Below the pieces are notes generated by a model. It did no database searches, was not told the origin of the DNA, and worked only from the letters and a program-made list of their open reading frames with translations. From Candidatus Chloroploca asiatica (GTDB lineage Bacteria; Chloroflexota; Chloroflexia; Chloroflexales; Chloroflexaceae), in the NCBI RefSeq assembly GCF_002532075.1, contig NZ_LYXE01000090.1:62001-126000 (forward strand): a stretch of DNA of 64,000 nucleotides, in the 5' to 3' direction. Below, piece by piece: positions 9,044 to 18,700 of this stretch (its first letter is position 1; the number at the start of each line of letters is the position of its first letter). The position numbers and the translations under genes were made by a program.

Positions 9044-10162
9044 ATGACAAACCTTCCTTCACGCTTTGTGATCAAGCTTGGTACCAGTGTCCTTACCGCC
9101 GGTACCGATCGCCTCAATCGCCCGTACCTCGTTAGCCTCGCTCGCCAGGTCGCCGACCTGCGCGCTCAGGGTGTCCAGGTGCTCCTTGTCTCGTCTGGGG
9201 CCGTCGCCGCTGGCCGCGAACGCCTCAATGATGCGCCCGATCACCGCTCGCGCGCCAATGTGCCCCTCAAACAGGTCTATGCCGCCGTTGGGCAGAGCCG
9301 CCTGATGCACCTCTACGAGCAACTCTTCGAGTTATATGGCCTCCAGGTCGCGCAGGCCCTCTTGACCCGCGATGACCTCCGCGATCGTCGGCGCTACCTC
9401 AATGCCCGTAATACGCTCTTGCTCTGCATCGAGCGTGGCATTGTGCCGATTATTAATGAAAATGATGCCGTGGTTACCGCCGAGATTCGTGTCGGTGATA
9501 ACGATAATCTCTCAGCTATGGTCGCTGGCCTCGTTGACGCCGATCTTTTGCTGATCCTCACCGATATCACTGGTCTCTATACCGCTGACCCACGCAATGA
9601 TCCCAGCGCTGAATTGATCAGTGAAGTCGAGGTGATCGATGAGCGAATCTGGAGCATTGCCGGTGCCGCTGGAACCCATCGTGGTACCGGTGGCATGCAA
9701 ACAAAGATCCAGGCCGCTGAATTGGCGACCCGCGCCGGTACCACCGTCGTGATTACCTCGGGTATGCAACCCGATGTGGTACTCCGCGTTGCCCACGGTG
9801 AACGCCTCGGTACCCGCTTCCCGGCGGCGGCGAGCCACCTCGACTCGCGTAAGCGCTGGATCATTGCCGAAACAGCCCGCCAGAGCCGCCTCGTCGTTGA
9901 TGCAGGTGCCGTCCAGGCTCTCCGCTATCAGGGTCGCAGCCTCTTGCCCGCTGGCATTGTGGCCGTCGAGGGCGAATTTGACCGCGGCCAGACGGTGCGT
10001 ATCTTTGACCAGGAAGGCCACGAGATTGCCCGCGGTCTGACCCAGTATCGCGCTGCCGATGTCCGGACAATCAAGGGCCTCCGTTCAACGCAGATCGCCG
10101 AGACCCTTGGGTATGAGTATGGCCCCGCCGTCGTTCATCGTGATGACATGGTGCTGATGTGA
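9044..10162 (+). CDS. proB: Glutamate 5-kinase ProB
   Basis: 372 residues from the ATG at 9044, one base after the preceding stop. It phosphorylates glutamate to glutamyl-5-phosphate, the first step of proline synthesis. The start FVIKLGTSVLTAG carries the kinase phosphate-binding region; VSSGAVAAGRERL, the IINENDAV segment and DNDNLSAMVA are conserved amino-acid-kinase motifs, and GTGGMQTKIQAA is the substrate/ATP region. A PUA domain follows from about residue 280 (RLVVDAGAVQAL), as in the 367-residue E. coli enzyme. The frame is open further upstream inside the oxidoreductase gene, but that extension has no family match. It overlaps the next gene by four bases (ATGA), suggesting coupled translation. 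proA is not in the window. Confidence 0.95.
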   Translation: MTNLPSRFVIKLGTSVLTAGTDRLNRPYLVSLARQVADLRAQGVQVLLVSSGAVAAGRERLNDAPDHRSRANVPLKQVYAAVGQSRLMHLYEQLFELYGLQVAQALLTRDDLRDRRRYLNARNTLLLCIERGIVPIINENDAVVTAEIRVGDNDNLSAMVAGLVDADLLLILTDITGLYTADPRNDPSAELISEVEVIDERIWSIAGAAGTHRGTGGMQTKIQAAELATRAGTTVVITSGMQPDVVLRVAHGERLGTRFPAAASHLDSRKRWIIAETARQSRLVVDAGAVQALRYQGRSLLPAGIVAVEGEFDRGQTVRIFDQEGHEIARGLTQYRAADVRTIKGLRSTQIAETLGYEYGPAVVHRDDMVLM

Positions 10163-12900
10163 GTTGGATTATTGTCCGTGGTGCCCGCGAGCACAATCTC
10201 AAAAACATTGATGTGCGCTTGCCCCGCCATCAACTGGTGGTCATCACCGGCCTCTCAGGCTCGGGCAAGAGTACACTGGCGTTCGATACGATCTTTGCCG
10301 AAGGCCAGCGTCGTTATGTCGAAAGTCTTTCGGTCGCCGCTCGTCAGTTTCTCGGCCAACTCGCGAAACCAGATGTTGATGCCATCGAGGGTCTTTCGCC
10401 AGCGATTGCCATTGATCAGCATAGCGGGAGCCGTCATCCGCGCTCAACGGTCGGAACCGTCACCGAGATCTATGATTTTTTGCGCCTCCTCTTTGCCCGC
10501 GCTGGTCAACCCCACTGCCCGCAGTGCGGCCTGCCCCTCATTCGCCACTCGGTGCAAGAAATGGTTGATGCGATCCTGACCCTCCCCGAAGGTAGTCGCC
10601 TGCTCTTGCTCGCGCCGCTAATTGCCCAGCGTACCGGCGATCACGTGCTTGTCTTTGAGGAAATGCGCCGCCGTGGCTTTGTCCGCGTGCGTGTCAATGG
10701 CGATGTCCGCGACCTTGATGAGGTCATTACCCTCGATCCTCTACACAGCCATACGATCGAGGTGGTGGTCGATCGCTTGATTGTCCGCCATCCTCCAACC
10801 AACGTCGCTCGCCCCCGCGCTGATCAACTCGCCGAACACCCCGATCGCGTGCGGATCACCGACTCGGTCGAGACGGCCCTCAAGCTTACCGCAGGACGTT
10901 TGCTTGTGCATACACTCAATGGCGCAACCCTGAGCTTTTCACAGGCCTATGCCTGCCCTGACCACGGGGCAATTAACCTCTTCAGCCTCGAACCACGTCA
11001 TTTTTCGTTCAATAGCCCGCACGGTGCCTGCCCAACCTGTGATGGTCTGGGCCAGGTCGCTGAACGCGATCGCGGCGCGCATCGTGACCGCGAGTTGCTT
11101 GCGTCTGCGTTATCTGATGACGCCCCCGCTGATGAAGAAGAGGCCGATGAAGCCGCGTTCGTCAATGGGGCGTTCCAGATCTGCCCTGCGTGCCACGGCG
11201 ATCGCCTGCGGGCTGAAGTGCGGGCCGTCACCTTTGCCGACCAGACTCTGCCCAACATCAATCGAATGCCGATTACCGAGGCGTTGGCATGGACCCAAAG
11301 GATCTTAATGCTGGTGGAGGAAAAACCGCCTACGCCACCACCAGACCATCCCTCAACCGACGCCGGCCTCGCCTCCACAGAAGCGGGCACGACACCCACA
11401 ACCCTCACCACACGCCAACGCTTGATCGCCGCCCCGCTACTCAAAGACGTCGTCGAACGACTTGCCTTCCTTGTTGATGTTGGCCTCGGCTACCTCACCC
11501 TCGACCGGGCAGCCACGACCCTCAGCGGTGGCGAGAGTCAACGCATCCGTCTGGCAACCCAGGTTGGTGCAGGCCTCTCGGGGGTGATCTATGTGCTTGA
11601 CGAACCAAGCACCGGTCTCCATCCCCGCGACCACGAGCGTCTGTTGCGGACGCTCATCCGCCTGCGCGACCTCGGCAATAGTGTGCTGGTGGTTGAACAC
11701 GATGAAGCGACGATCCGTGCCGCTGATTGGATTGTTGATATTGGCCCCGGCGCTGGCCCACAAGGCGGCGAATTGATCGTCAGTGGCACCCTCGCAACCG
11801 TGCTCGCCGAGCCGCGCTCACTCACTGGGCAGTACCTCAGTGGCAAGCGACGAGTCCCGCGCCCAACGCAGCGACGCCCCGGCAATGGTCACTTCCTGAC
11901 CCTCCGTGGTTGCCGTGAAAACAATCTCCACAATCTCGACGTGACGTTTCCGCTCGGATGCCTCGTGGTCGTCACCGGTGTTTCAGGGAGTGGCAAAAGC
12001 AGCCTCGTCATGGATACGCTCTATCCTCGCCTCGCCCAGGAATTGCATGGCGCCCAGGGGCGCGTCGGACTCCATACGAGCCTCGAAGGACTCGCCGCCA
12101 TTGACAAAGTTGTCGCGATTGACCAGCATCCGATCGGGCGCACCCCACGCTCAAATCCAGCCACCTACAGTCGCGTCTTTGACCCAATTCGCAACCTCTT
12201 TGCCGCCACCATCGAGGCCCGCGCCCGCGGGTACGATGCCTCACGCTTTAGCTTCAATGCCCGGGGTGGACGCTGTGAAGCCTGTCGTGGCGAGGGCCTG
12301 ATCCGCGTCGAAATGCAGTTTCTCCCTGATCTCTTTGTGCCCTGTGACCGCTGTGGTGGCACCCGCTACAACCGTGAAACCCTCGATATACGCTATCGCG
12401 ACCAGACCATTGCCGATGTGCTCGCCATGACCGTCGCCGAAGGTGCCGAGTTTTTTGCCCGTGTTCCCGCGATTGCCGAACGGCTGCAAACTCTGCTCGA
12501 TGTTGGCGTCGGCTATATTCGCCTCGGCCAGCCGGCCAATACCCTCTCGGGGGGTGAAGCGCAACGCATCAAACTGGCAACCGAACTGGCCCGTCGCGCC
12601 ACTGGACGCACCCTCTATATCCTTGACGAGCCAACCAGCGGCCTGCACATTGCCGATATCGAACGCCTCTTGAGCATCCTGCATCGCCTCGTTGATGCAG
12701 GCAATACCGTTATGGTGATCGAGCATAACCTCGATGTCATCCTGCACGCCGACTGGGTGTTTGACCTGGGGCCCGAGGGTGGCAGCGGCGGCGGGCATCT
12801 CGTCGCCGCTGGCCCTCCTGAAACGGTGATGCAAGTCGCCGCCTCACCCACGGGGACATACCTTGCCAGACATCATGCTTCACTGGCTACTCAAGGTTAA
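10159..12900 (+). CDS. uvrA: UvrA-family excision nuclease ATPase with shortened insertion domain
   Basis: 913 residues. UvrA dimers locate DNA damage and load UvrB. Two ABC ATPase units are seen: Walker [10 protein letters not shown] (31-39) and GVSGSGKSS, signatures [12 protein letters not shown] and [12 protein letters not shown], and two YVLDEP/YILDEP Walker B motifs. The UvrB-binding region (about 131-250) is present. The zinc module CPDHG...CPTC has His where E. coli has the second Cys; the C-terminal zinc module (CEAC...CDRC) is intact. Between CPTC (291-294) and CPAC (342-345) there are only about 47 residues, far fewer than in E. coli UvrA, so the DNA-contacting insertion domain is cut down. 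A Pro/Thr-rich linker (387-417) is also unusual. It may be a specialised paralogue rather than the housekeeping UvrA. The ATG overlaps the proB stop. Confidence 0.88.
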   Translation: MSWIIVRGAREHNLKNIDVRLPRHQLVVITGLSGSGKSTLAFDTIFAEGQRRYVESLSVAARQFLGQLAKPDVDAIEGLSPAIAIDQHSGSRHPRSTVGTVTEIYDFLRLLFARAGQPHCPQCGLPLIRHSVQEMVDAILTLPEGSRLLLLAPLIAQRTGDHVLVFEEMRRRGFVRVRVNGDVRDLDEVITLDPLHSHTIEVVVDRLIVRHPPTNVARPRADQLAEHPDRVRITDSVETALKLTAGRLLVHTLNGATLSFSQAYACPDHGAINLFSLEPRHFSFNSPHGACPTCDGLGQVAERDRGAHRDRELLASALSDDAPADEEEADEAAFVNGAFQICPACHGDRLRAEVRAVTFADQTLPNINRMPITEALAWTQRILMLVEEKPPTPPPDHPSTDAGLASTEAGTTPTTLTTRQRLIAAPLLKDVVERLAFLVDVGLGYLTLDRAATTLSGGESQRIRLATQVGAGLSGVIYVLDEPSTGLHPRDHERLLRTLIRLRDLGNSVLVVEHDEATIRAADWIVDIGPGAGPQGGELIVSGTLATVLAEPRSLTGQYLSGKRRVPRPTQRRPGNGHFLTLRGCRENNLHNLDVTFPLGCLVVVTGVSGSGKSSLVMDTLYPRLAQELHGAQGRVGLHTSLEGLAAIDKVVAIDQHPIGRTPRSNPATYSRVFDPIRNLFAATIEARARGYDASRFSFNARGGRCEACRGEGLIRVEMQFLPDLFVPCDRCGGTRYNRETLDIRYRDQTIADVLAMTVAEGAEFFARVPAIAERLQTLLDVGVGYIRLGQPANTLSGGEAQRIKLATELARRATGRTLYILDEPTSGLHIADIERLLSILHRLVDAGNTVMVIEHNLDVILHADWVFDLGPEGGSGGGHLVAAGPPETVMQVAASPTGTYLARHHASLATQG

Positions 12901-12909
12901 CATAATCTA

Positions 12910-12939
12910 TTGACGATAGGGCAAGCCATCGTGTACAAT
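12910..12939 (+). promoter_or_regulatory. Sigma70-like promoter for the beta-helix/giant kinase operon
   Basis: TTGACG at 12910-12915 and TACAAT at 12934-12939 with an 18-base spacer. Transcription would start near 12946, leaving a leader of about 160 bases before the ATG at 13109. Confidence 0.6.
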
Positions 12940-12966
12940 ACCAATACTCACCCCTACTGCGAAACC

Positions 12967-13050
12967 ACGCATGGTTCTCGTAATGCGACTGTAACCTCGC
13001 CTACTTGTGATCCCAGTCGCTACATCCTATAGTACTTCGTAGGGGATGTA
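12967..13050 (+). promoter_or_regulatory. Structured 5' leader with three hairpins
   Basis: Three inverted repeats follow the promoter: aacca/tggtt near 12964-12977, gcgactg (12985-12991) with cagtcgc (13014-13020), and tacatccta (13021-13029) with taggggatgta (13040-13050). I do not recognise a known riboswitch consensus. It may regulate the operon after initiation, or the pairing may be incidental. Confidence 0.35.
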
Positions 13051-13108
13051 TGCCATCAAGGTGGGTAGTTACTATCTCTCATGTTGTCGTGCAAGAAAGG
13101 GGATCTCG

Positions 13109-14749
13109 ATGGAGCGCATCATCATCCGCGATCATCAACCGATCGCTCCGTTTGCTGAACCCGCACGCGAATTACGTATTCTGAATAAGCCCCTTTGGTT
13201 GCTCCAACGCGATCTGCTCAAACATCACTGCAAAGGTAGTCTTGAAATAAATTCAATTGAAGATCTTTTTACTGAGCAAAATAGCAACTCAAATGAATTA
13301 TTAGTTTATCGCGATAATCTTTTTTTTAATGCAAATCTTATCGATGCATTCATCAGTGCCGCACGCGCTTCGGGGCGTGCCTGCCAGATCGCGTTTCGTG
13401 CCAGCAATCCTGCCACCGGCGTACGGGGTGACCCCACGATCGAACGCCATGCGTTGCAGTTGACCCGTGGTTTTGTTGCCCGCGCCGCGCAACCCTGCCT
13501 CGATGACGGTCGCGACGCGTGGGCCGATGTCTATCTTGCCGAACTCTACTATTTCCCTCACGGCCCCGTTCAAGACCCCACCCCGCTTATTATCGAAACC
13601 CAGAGCCACGAGATGGGCTATTATCATATCCCAAGCTATATGGCGCATAAGGGCGATCTCACCTATCAGATCCCGCTGCGCGCTTTTCTTTCCCTTGAAA
13701 GCTGGGTGCATGTCTTTATCGCCAATATCTTGATGGGTGTCTTCACCGATGCGGCAGCGCAAGATGTCAAAATGAGCCGCGCTCGCCTCAAAGATGTGCT
13801 CCACTGGAAACGCGAAGATTGGCGCATCTTTGTTGATAAGGCCGGCTTCTCTGCGGCGGCGATCTGGCAACGCCTCAATCCCTTTGAAGAGATGTGGCGC
13901 AACCATTTCCTCGCCTCGCATGCCCTGGTCAAAGTGGGCAAGAATTGCTCGATTGATCCCTCGGCAACCATCCACGGGCCAACCGTGATCGGGGATAATG
14001 TCTATATCGGGCCAGGCGTTGTGATTGCCAATAGCATCATTGGCAATAATGTCAATGTGATGCAGGGAAGCCAGGTAATGCTCAGTGTGGTGAGTGATCG
14101 CTGTTTCCTCCCCTTCAATGCAGGTCTCTTTATGACCACCTTGATGGAAAATAGTATGGTCGCCCAGAATTCCACCCTGCAGTTGACCGTCGTTGGGCGC
14201 AATACGTTTATCGGGGCCAATAATTGTTTTACCGATTTCAATCTACAAAATGAACCAATCAAAGTGATGCACCGCGGCGAAGCCGTTGAAGTACATCTCC
14301 CCGTCTTGGGGTCAGCTGTGGGCCATAATGTAAAAATCGGCAGTGGCTTTGTCGTCTACCCTGGACGAATGATCGAGTCGAATACCGTTATAATCTTTGA
14401 TCATGATCAGGGCTTGATTAGCAAGACGGTCAGGGGGCACGATGTCGACGATGTCGACGTTGATACCAGTGAACCACGCCGGATTATCTATCACTGGCCC
14501 AATGTCTACCACGACCCAGCCCAACCAGACCAGCCTGAACCACCTGGGGCCTCCCTTGATCAGATCCAACCAGCCTATTCCAACGGAAGCTGCCGTTCCA
14601 ATGGCGATCACCACGATGCCTCCACTTTGCATGAGCATCAGTCGTTGCCAACCCCAGCCCGATCAATTAGTCAATCGACTGGCTCTGTCAGCCAGCAGCA
14701 CCAGCGCGTCGGTGTTTCTCCCACCAGTGCGAGGAGGTCAATCCGGTGA
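13109..14749 (+). CDS. Left-handed beta-helix (hexapeptide repeat) protein, function unknown
   Basis: 546 residues from the ATG at 13109, chosen for the strong aagaaagggg ribosome site just upstream; the frame is open 63 bases further. Residues about 277-425 contain hexapeptide repeats (SIDPSATIHGPTVIGDNVYI, GPGVVIANSIIGNNVNV, GSAVGHNVKIGSGFVVYPG), the fold of sugar-nucleotide acyltransferases and GlmU C-terminal domains. The N-terminal 270 residues resemble no family I can name, and the tail after about 440 is Pro/Ser/Gln-rich and probably disordered. No signal peptide or membrane segment. An AT-rich patch (about 13240-13345) encodes an Asn/Leu-rich stretch. It overlaps the next receiver gene by four bases, so it belongs to the sensory operon. 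It could be an acyl- or nucleotidyl-transferase, or a scaffold; I cannot assign a reaction. Confidence 0.75.
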   Translation: MERIIIRDHQPIAPFAEPARELRILNKPLWLLQRDLLKHHCKGSLEINSIEDLFTEQNSNSNELLVYRDNLFFNANLIDAFISAARASGRACQIAFRASNPATGVRGDPTIERHALQLTRGFVARAAQPCLDDGRDAWADVYLAELYYFPHGPVQDPTPLIIETQSHEMGYYHIPSYMAHKGDLTYQIPLRAFLSLESWVHVFIANILMGVFTDAAAQDVKMSRARLKDVLHWKREDWRIFVDKAGFSAAAIWQRLNPFEEMWRNHFLASHALVKVGKNCSIDPSATIHGPTVIGDNVYIGPGVVIANSIIGNNVNVMQGSQVMLSVVSDRCFLPFNAGLFMTTLMENSMVAQNSTLQLTVVGRNTFIGANNCFTDFNLQNEPIKVMHRGEAVEVHLPVLGSAVGHNVKIGSGFVVYPGRMIESNTVIIFDHDQGLISKTVRGHDVDDVDVDTSEPRRIIYHWPNVYHDPAQPDQPEPPGASLDQIQPAYSNGSCRSNGDHHDASTLHEHQSLPTPARSISQSTGSVSQQHQRVGVSPTSARRSIR

Positions 14750-15702
14750 GCAAAGAACGTATTCTAGTCGTTGAAGACCAGCCTGATATTTCCAACCTGC
14801 TCAAGATCTATTTCACATCGCGCGGTTACGAGGTCTTCACCGCGATGCGTGGTTCCCATGCACTGGAGATCTGTAGCAAAACACCACCCAATCTCGCCCT
14901 CCTCGATGTCAATCTTCCCGATATGGAAGGCTATGAAATCGGGCGGGTGTTACGGGCCAACCCCCGTACACGCCATATTCCGATCATCTTTTTGACGGCA
15001 CGCGGTGAACGCCGTGACCGTCTGATCGGCCTTGGTGAAGTGCAGGCTCAGTACTATATCGTCAAACCCTTTGATATCGAAGAAGTTCATACGATTGTCA
15101 AGAACCAGCTCGATGAGGCCCGGCGCAAAAATCAATTGCACCCCGTCACCAATCTCCCTACCGCCGAGTTGATCAATGAGCAACTCCGCAATCTCTTGAC
15201 GACCCAGGGCTGGGCAATGGCCCAAATCCATATCAATGGCTTCGAGACCTTTACCCAGAGTTATGGCTCGGTTGTGGGTGAGGATGTGCTGAAGTTTACC
15301 GCATTGCTCCTCAACGAGGGGGTCAGTGAAGTTGGCATAGGTAATTCTGATGAGTTTGTCGGCCAGATGGTGGTCGGACCTGATTTTGTTGTGACCTCAA
15401 CCCCTGAACGGATCAAACTGATCTGTGAACATTTGCTAAATCGTTTTGACGAAGAAATTGGGTTGCACTACAATTTCCGCCATCGTAAACAGGGCTTCCT
15501 GGAGATCACGGATGAAAACGGAACGATGCGCCAGGTGCCGTTGATGTCGCTCGCTATCGGTGTCCTGACCAGTCAAGATGGCCCGTTTTACGATATTCGT
15601 GAACTCAGCGAGACGGCTGCCGAAACACGCCAGCGCGCCACCCATCAGGCGCGTGAGCAGGGCCGTAAGAGTTGGATTGCCTATGGTCGGGGTCATGCCT
15701 AA
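14746..15702 (+). CDS. Response regulator with degenerate GGDEF-like output domain
   Basis: 318 residues, GTG start overlapping the previous TGA (GTGA). The receiver domain spans residues 1-120 with acidic pocket Glu10-Asp11, phospho-acceptor Asp54 (LLDVNLPD) and the conserved Lys in YYIVKPFD. After a short helical linker, residues about 130-318 align with a GGDEF fold: TNLPTAELINEQL corresponds to the DxLTGLPNR opening and GNSDEFV stands where GGDEFV would be. The two glycines needed for GTP handling are lost, so diguanylate cyclase activity is unlikely; the domain may bind GTP or a partner. It lies directly upstream of the giant histidine kinase, its probable phosphodonor. No DNA-binding domain is present. 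Confidence 0.85.
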   Translation: MSKERILVVEDQPDISNLLKIYFTSRGYEVFTAMRGSHALEICSKTPPNLALLDVNLPDMEGYEIGRVLRANPRTRHIPIIFLTARGERRDRLIGLGEVQAQYYIVKPFDIEEVHTIVKNQLDEARRKNQLHPVTNLPTAELINEQLRNLLTTQGWAMAQIHINGFETFTQSYGSVVGEDVLKFTALLLNEGVSEVGIGNSDEFVGQMVVGPDFVVTSTPERIKLICEHLLNRFDEEIGLHYNFRHRKQGFLEITDENGTMRQVPLMSLAIGVLTSQDGPFYDIRELSETAAETRQRATHQAREQGRKSWIAYGRGHA

Positions 15703-15794
15703 ACAGAAGTTGTCCGTTCAGGCTCTTCAGAAAGCTGCTTCATCTCCGTTTATATGAGCAGAACGTCGCTGTGGAGGAGCACCACGACTGCACT

Positions 15795-18700
15795 ATGGAT
15801 ACCACACTTGCCCTGACCTCTGCAACAGGCTGGGAATTGCTCGCACAGCTTGCCCAGAGCATGCAACATCAAACACCAGTACCCTCAGCCGACTATGCCG
15901 GTCGGCTCGTTGCGTTACTGACTCGCTATCTTCCTTGCTCAGCAGGTCGCCTTGAACTCTGTGAGCAAGGATATGTCGTGGCTACCGCAGCCTGGGGTGC
16001 GGAGTTTGCACCGCCTGAAGCCTCGGCCCTCCTCGAGTGTCGTGCAGATGCTGAGTTGGTCGGGCAGTTGTTCCTCCATGAGCCCTACGGTGTTCTCCTC
16101 GAACCTGCGTTTCGTGCCGCCCTCGCGGCGCAACTTGCCTTCTTGATCGCCTCCCAGCAGCGCTTACTTGCCTCAAATCAGATCGAGCAGATCTATGAAA
16201 TCGCCGCCGCTAGGCTCAAACTGGTCGGTGATCGCGATCTCGTGACCCTGCTTCAGTCGTTTCTGGCCAGTGTTGCCTCCCTTCTGCAGGTTGAGGCGGG
16301 CGCGATCTATACCGTTGACCCCGATGAAGGCCGCCTCAATTTGCTCGCCCTCGGTACGCGTGATCTGCGCCTCACCACGAGCTTGCCCCTGTCAAGTGAA
16401 AACCTGATTGTTCAGGCCCTCCAGGGCATGCAAGTTGGCACACTGACGCTTGACCTAGGTCGCACGACCCAGCCCCCCCCACAAGACCTTGCCCGACCCG
16501 CGCTGGCGGTGCCGCTCAAGCATCAGGACGAACCTGTCGGTACCCTCGTCTTCCTCTTGAAGCATGCGCACGTTGCGGCCTGGCTCTTGCAGGCCGCTGA
16601 CGTATGTGCCTCCCAGGTGATGCTGCTGGTGCGCAATGCACGCCTCTTGAGCCATCAACAACAGCGTGCCCGTGAGCTCTTCGTCCTCTATGAAAATAGT
16701 CAACAGATTACCGGCACTGGTCAACTTGACGGTATGCTCGCCCGCGCAACCGAGAATATTGCCCTTACCCTCAAAGCTGATATCTGTGCTGTGCATCTGG
16801 TCGAACAATCACCGCCCGATACGCTGCATACTATCAGTGTCTACAGCGACGACTCGACCCACCATGCCGAGCGCAATGGACGCTTTCCTTCGACCCTGAA
16901 AGGGGCCAGGTTTATCCTCGCGCAAGTGGGTCGCGACGAGACGATGCTGATCGAGGATACGCAGGCGATCGCCAGCCATAATGATTTCGCCGCGATCCTC
17001 GCTGCCGCAGGCTGCCAGAGTGCGCTCGTTTTGACGCTGCGCGGTCAGGATCAGATCCTCGGGTTGATGACGCTTGGCTTCAACCGCCCCCGTCACCCTG
17101 TCTCGCCAACTGACCGCAACCTCGCACAGGTGCTCGCCGCTCAGGTTGCAACGGCTATTCTTAATCGCCGCCTCTATCTCGCGGCCCAGCAACGCGCCAC
17201 CGAGCTTGAGTTGCTGCAGAGCATTAGTCAAAAACTGACGGCAGAACTCTCGCTTGAAGAGACGATCGAGGCGATCCTCGCCGGGGCCAAGGAACTCGCT
17301 CGTTTTAACGGTGCCCGCATTACCCTTGTTGATCAACGTGCGCAAGCGTTGCGCCTCGGTGCCCAGTGGGGTCTCGACGAGGCACTCGCTGCGGCTGAGT
17401 TGACCACCTGGCTTTCACGTCATCAGCGTACCCTGCGCATTAGTGACCTCGCACACCTTCCACCTCAACTCCGCGATCTGCATCTTTCAGGTGCTGTCAA
17501 ACTCACTGATCAGGGGCCTGCACGATCCTATCTGGGGGTTCCGTTGCGCCTCCGCGAAGAATTGCTTGGAACCTGTGAGTTGTTTGCAGTACAACCTGGC
17601 GCTTTTACCGAAGATGATGCCCGTTTGCTCACGATTGTCGCTGGCTATGCCGCGCAGGCCATTGCCAATGCCAGTCGCTATGAACAGGCGGACACCAGTC
17701 TTCAGGCTCGTATTGAACAGTTGCGCGCACTCCAGCGCGTCTCGAGTCAGCTTGCCTCCACGCTCGACCAGAAAGAGATCCTGCGGTATGTGCTCGATCA
17801 GGCCCTCAAGGTGACCGGGGCGAGCCATGGCTTGATCGCTCTCCGTAACACCGCTGATGATGAGACGGCTGAACACGCACTGCTGCTCGATACGCTCGGG
17901 TTGGGTGACCAGCAAACCCCCGCCATCTATCGCGATGCCCTCGATACCGCTGTACCACAGGTTCGTTCGGTCTATTTTATTGCTGAGGCAGTTGGGTTTG
18001 AAACGGCACGCCATGATCAATTGATCGGCACTCCTTTGCCCTTCACCGCAACCACGGCCTGGCGCGCCCTCGAACGACGTGAGCCCGAGTTCAACGATCG
18101 GTTGTCTGCTGATGAGTGGGTTCCTGAACACCTTGCCGATAAGCAGTCAGCCCTCGCAGCCCCTATCTTCTATCAGGCTGGGGTCTATGGGGTCTTGATC
18201 CTTTTTGCACCTCGTTTGCGTGCGTTTGATTATGATGCCGTTGAGTTTTTGCGTGCCCTGACCCACCAGGCCGCGGTTGGGATTGGCAATGCCCAGCGTT
18301 ACGCCGAGTTGGAACACCTCTACCGTACCCAGGAGACAAAAGCCGAGATCCTGAATAATGTGCTCGAAATTGGTCAGGCCCTGCGCGGTGAGCGTTCGCT
18401 TGAGAATCTGCTCGAACAGGTCGCGTATAGTGCCGTCGAGTCGGCCAATTATCGTAAGGCGCTCTTCTGCCTGACCAGCCCCCAGCAACCTCGTCTGCTC
18501 ACGCCGTTCGCCGCTGCGGGTATTCCACGCGATGTGCTTGCCTCAATGAAACAACTGACGCTTGATGATCGCCTCGTAACTCGTTATCTCGAACCTCGTT
18601 TTCGGCTCGGACGCTGCTATTTCATTCCCGCTCAAGAAGCTCGTGTGATCGAAAGCGAGTTTGAGACCAACATTTTTGCGTATCTGCAAGGTGATGACGA

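Noticed and set aside
12946-13108. c-di-GMP riboswitch upstream of the beta-helix gene
   Set aside because: Tempting because of the GGDEF-like neighbour, but the conserved core of known c-di-GMP riboswitches is not found.
15672-15794. Earlier start of the giant kinase at 15672
   Set aside because: It overlaps the receiver gene by 31 bases, has no ribosome site and adds Cys/Arg-rich sequence unlike the rest; the ATG at 15795 is favoured.
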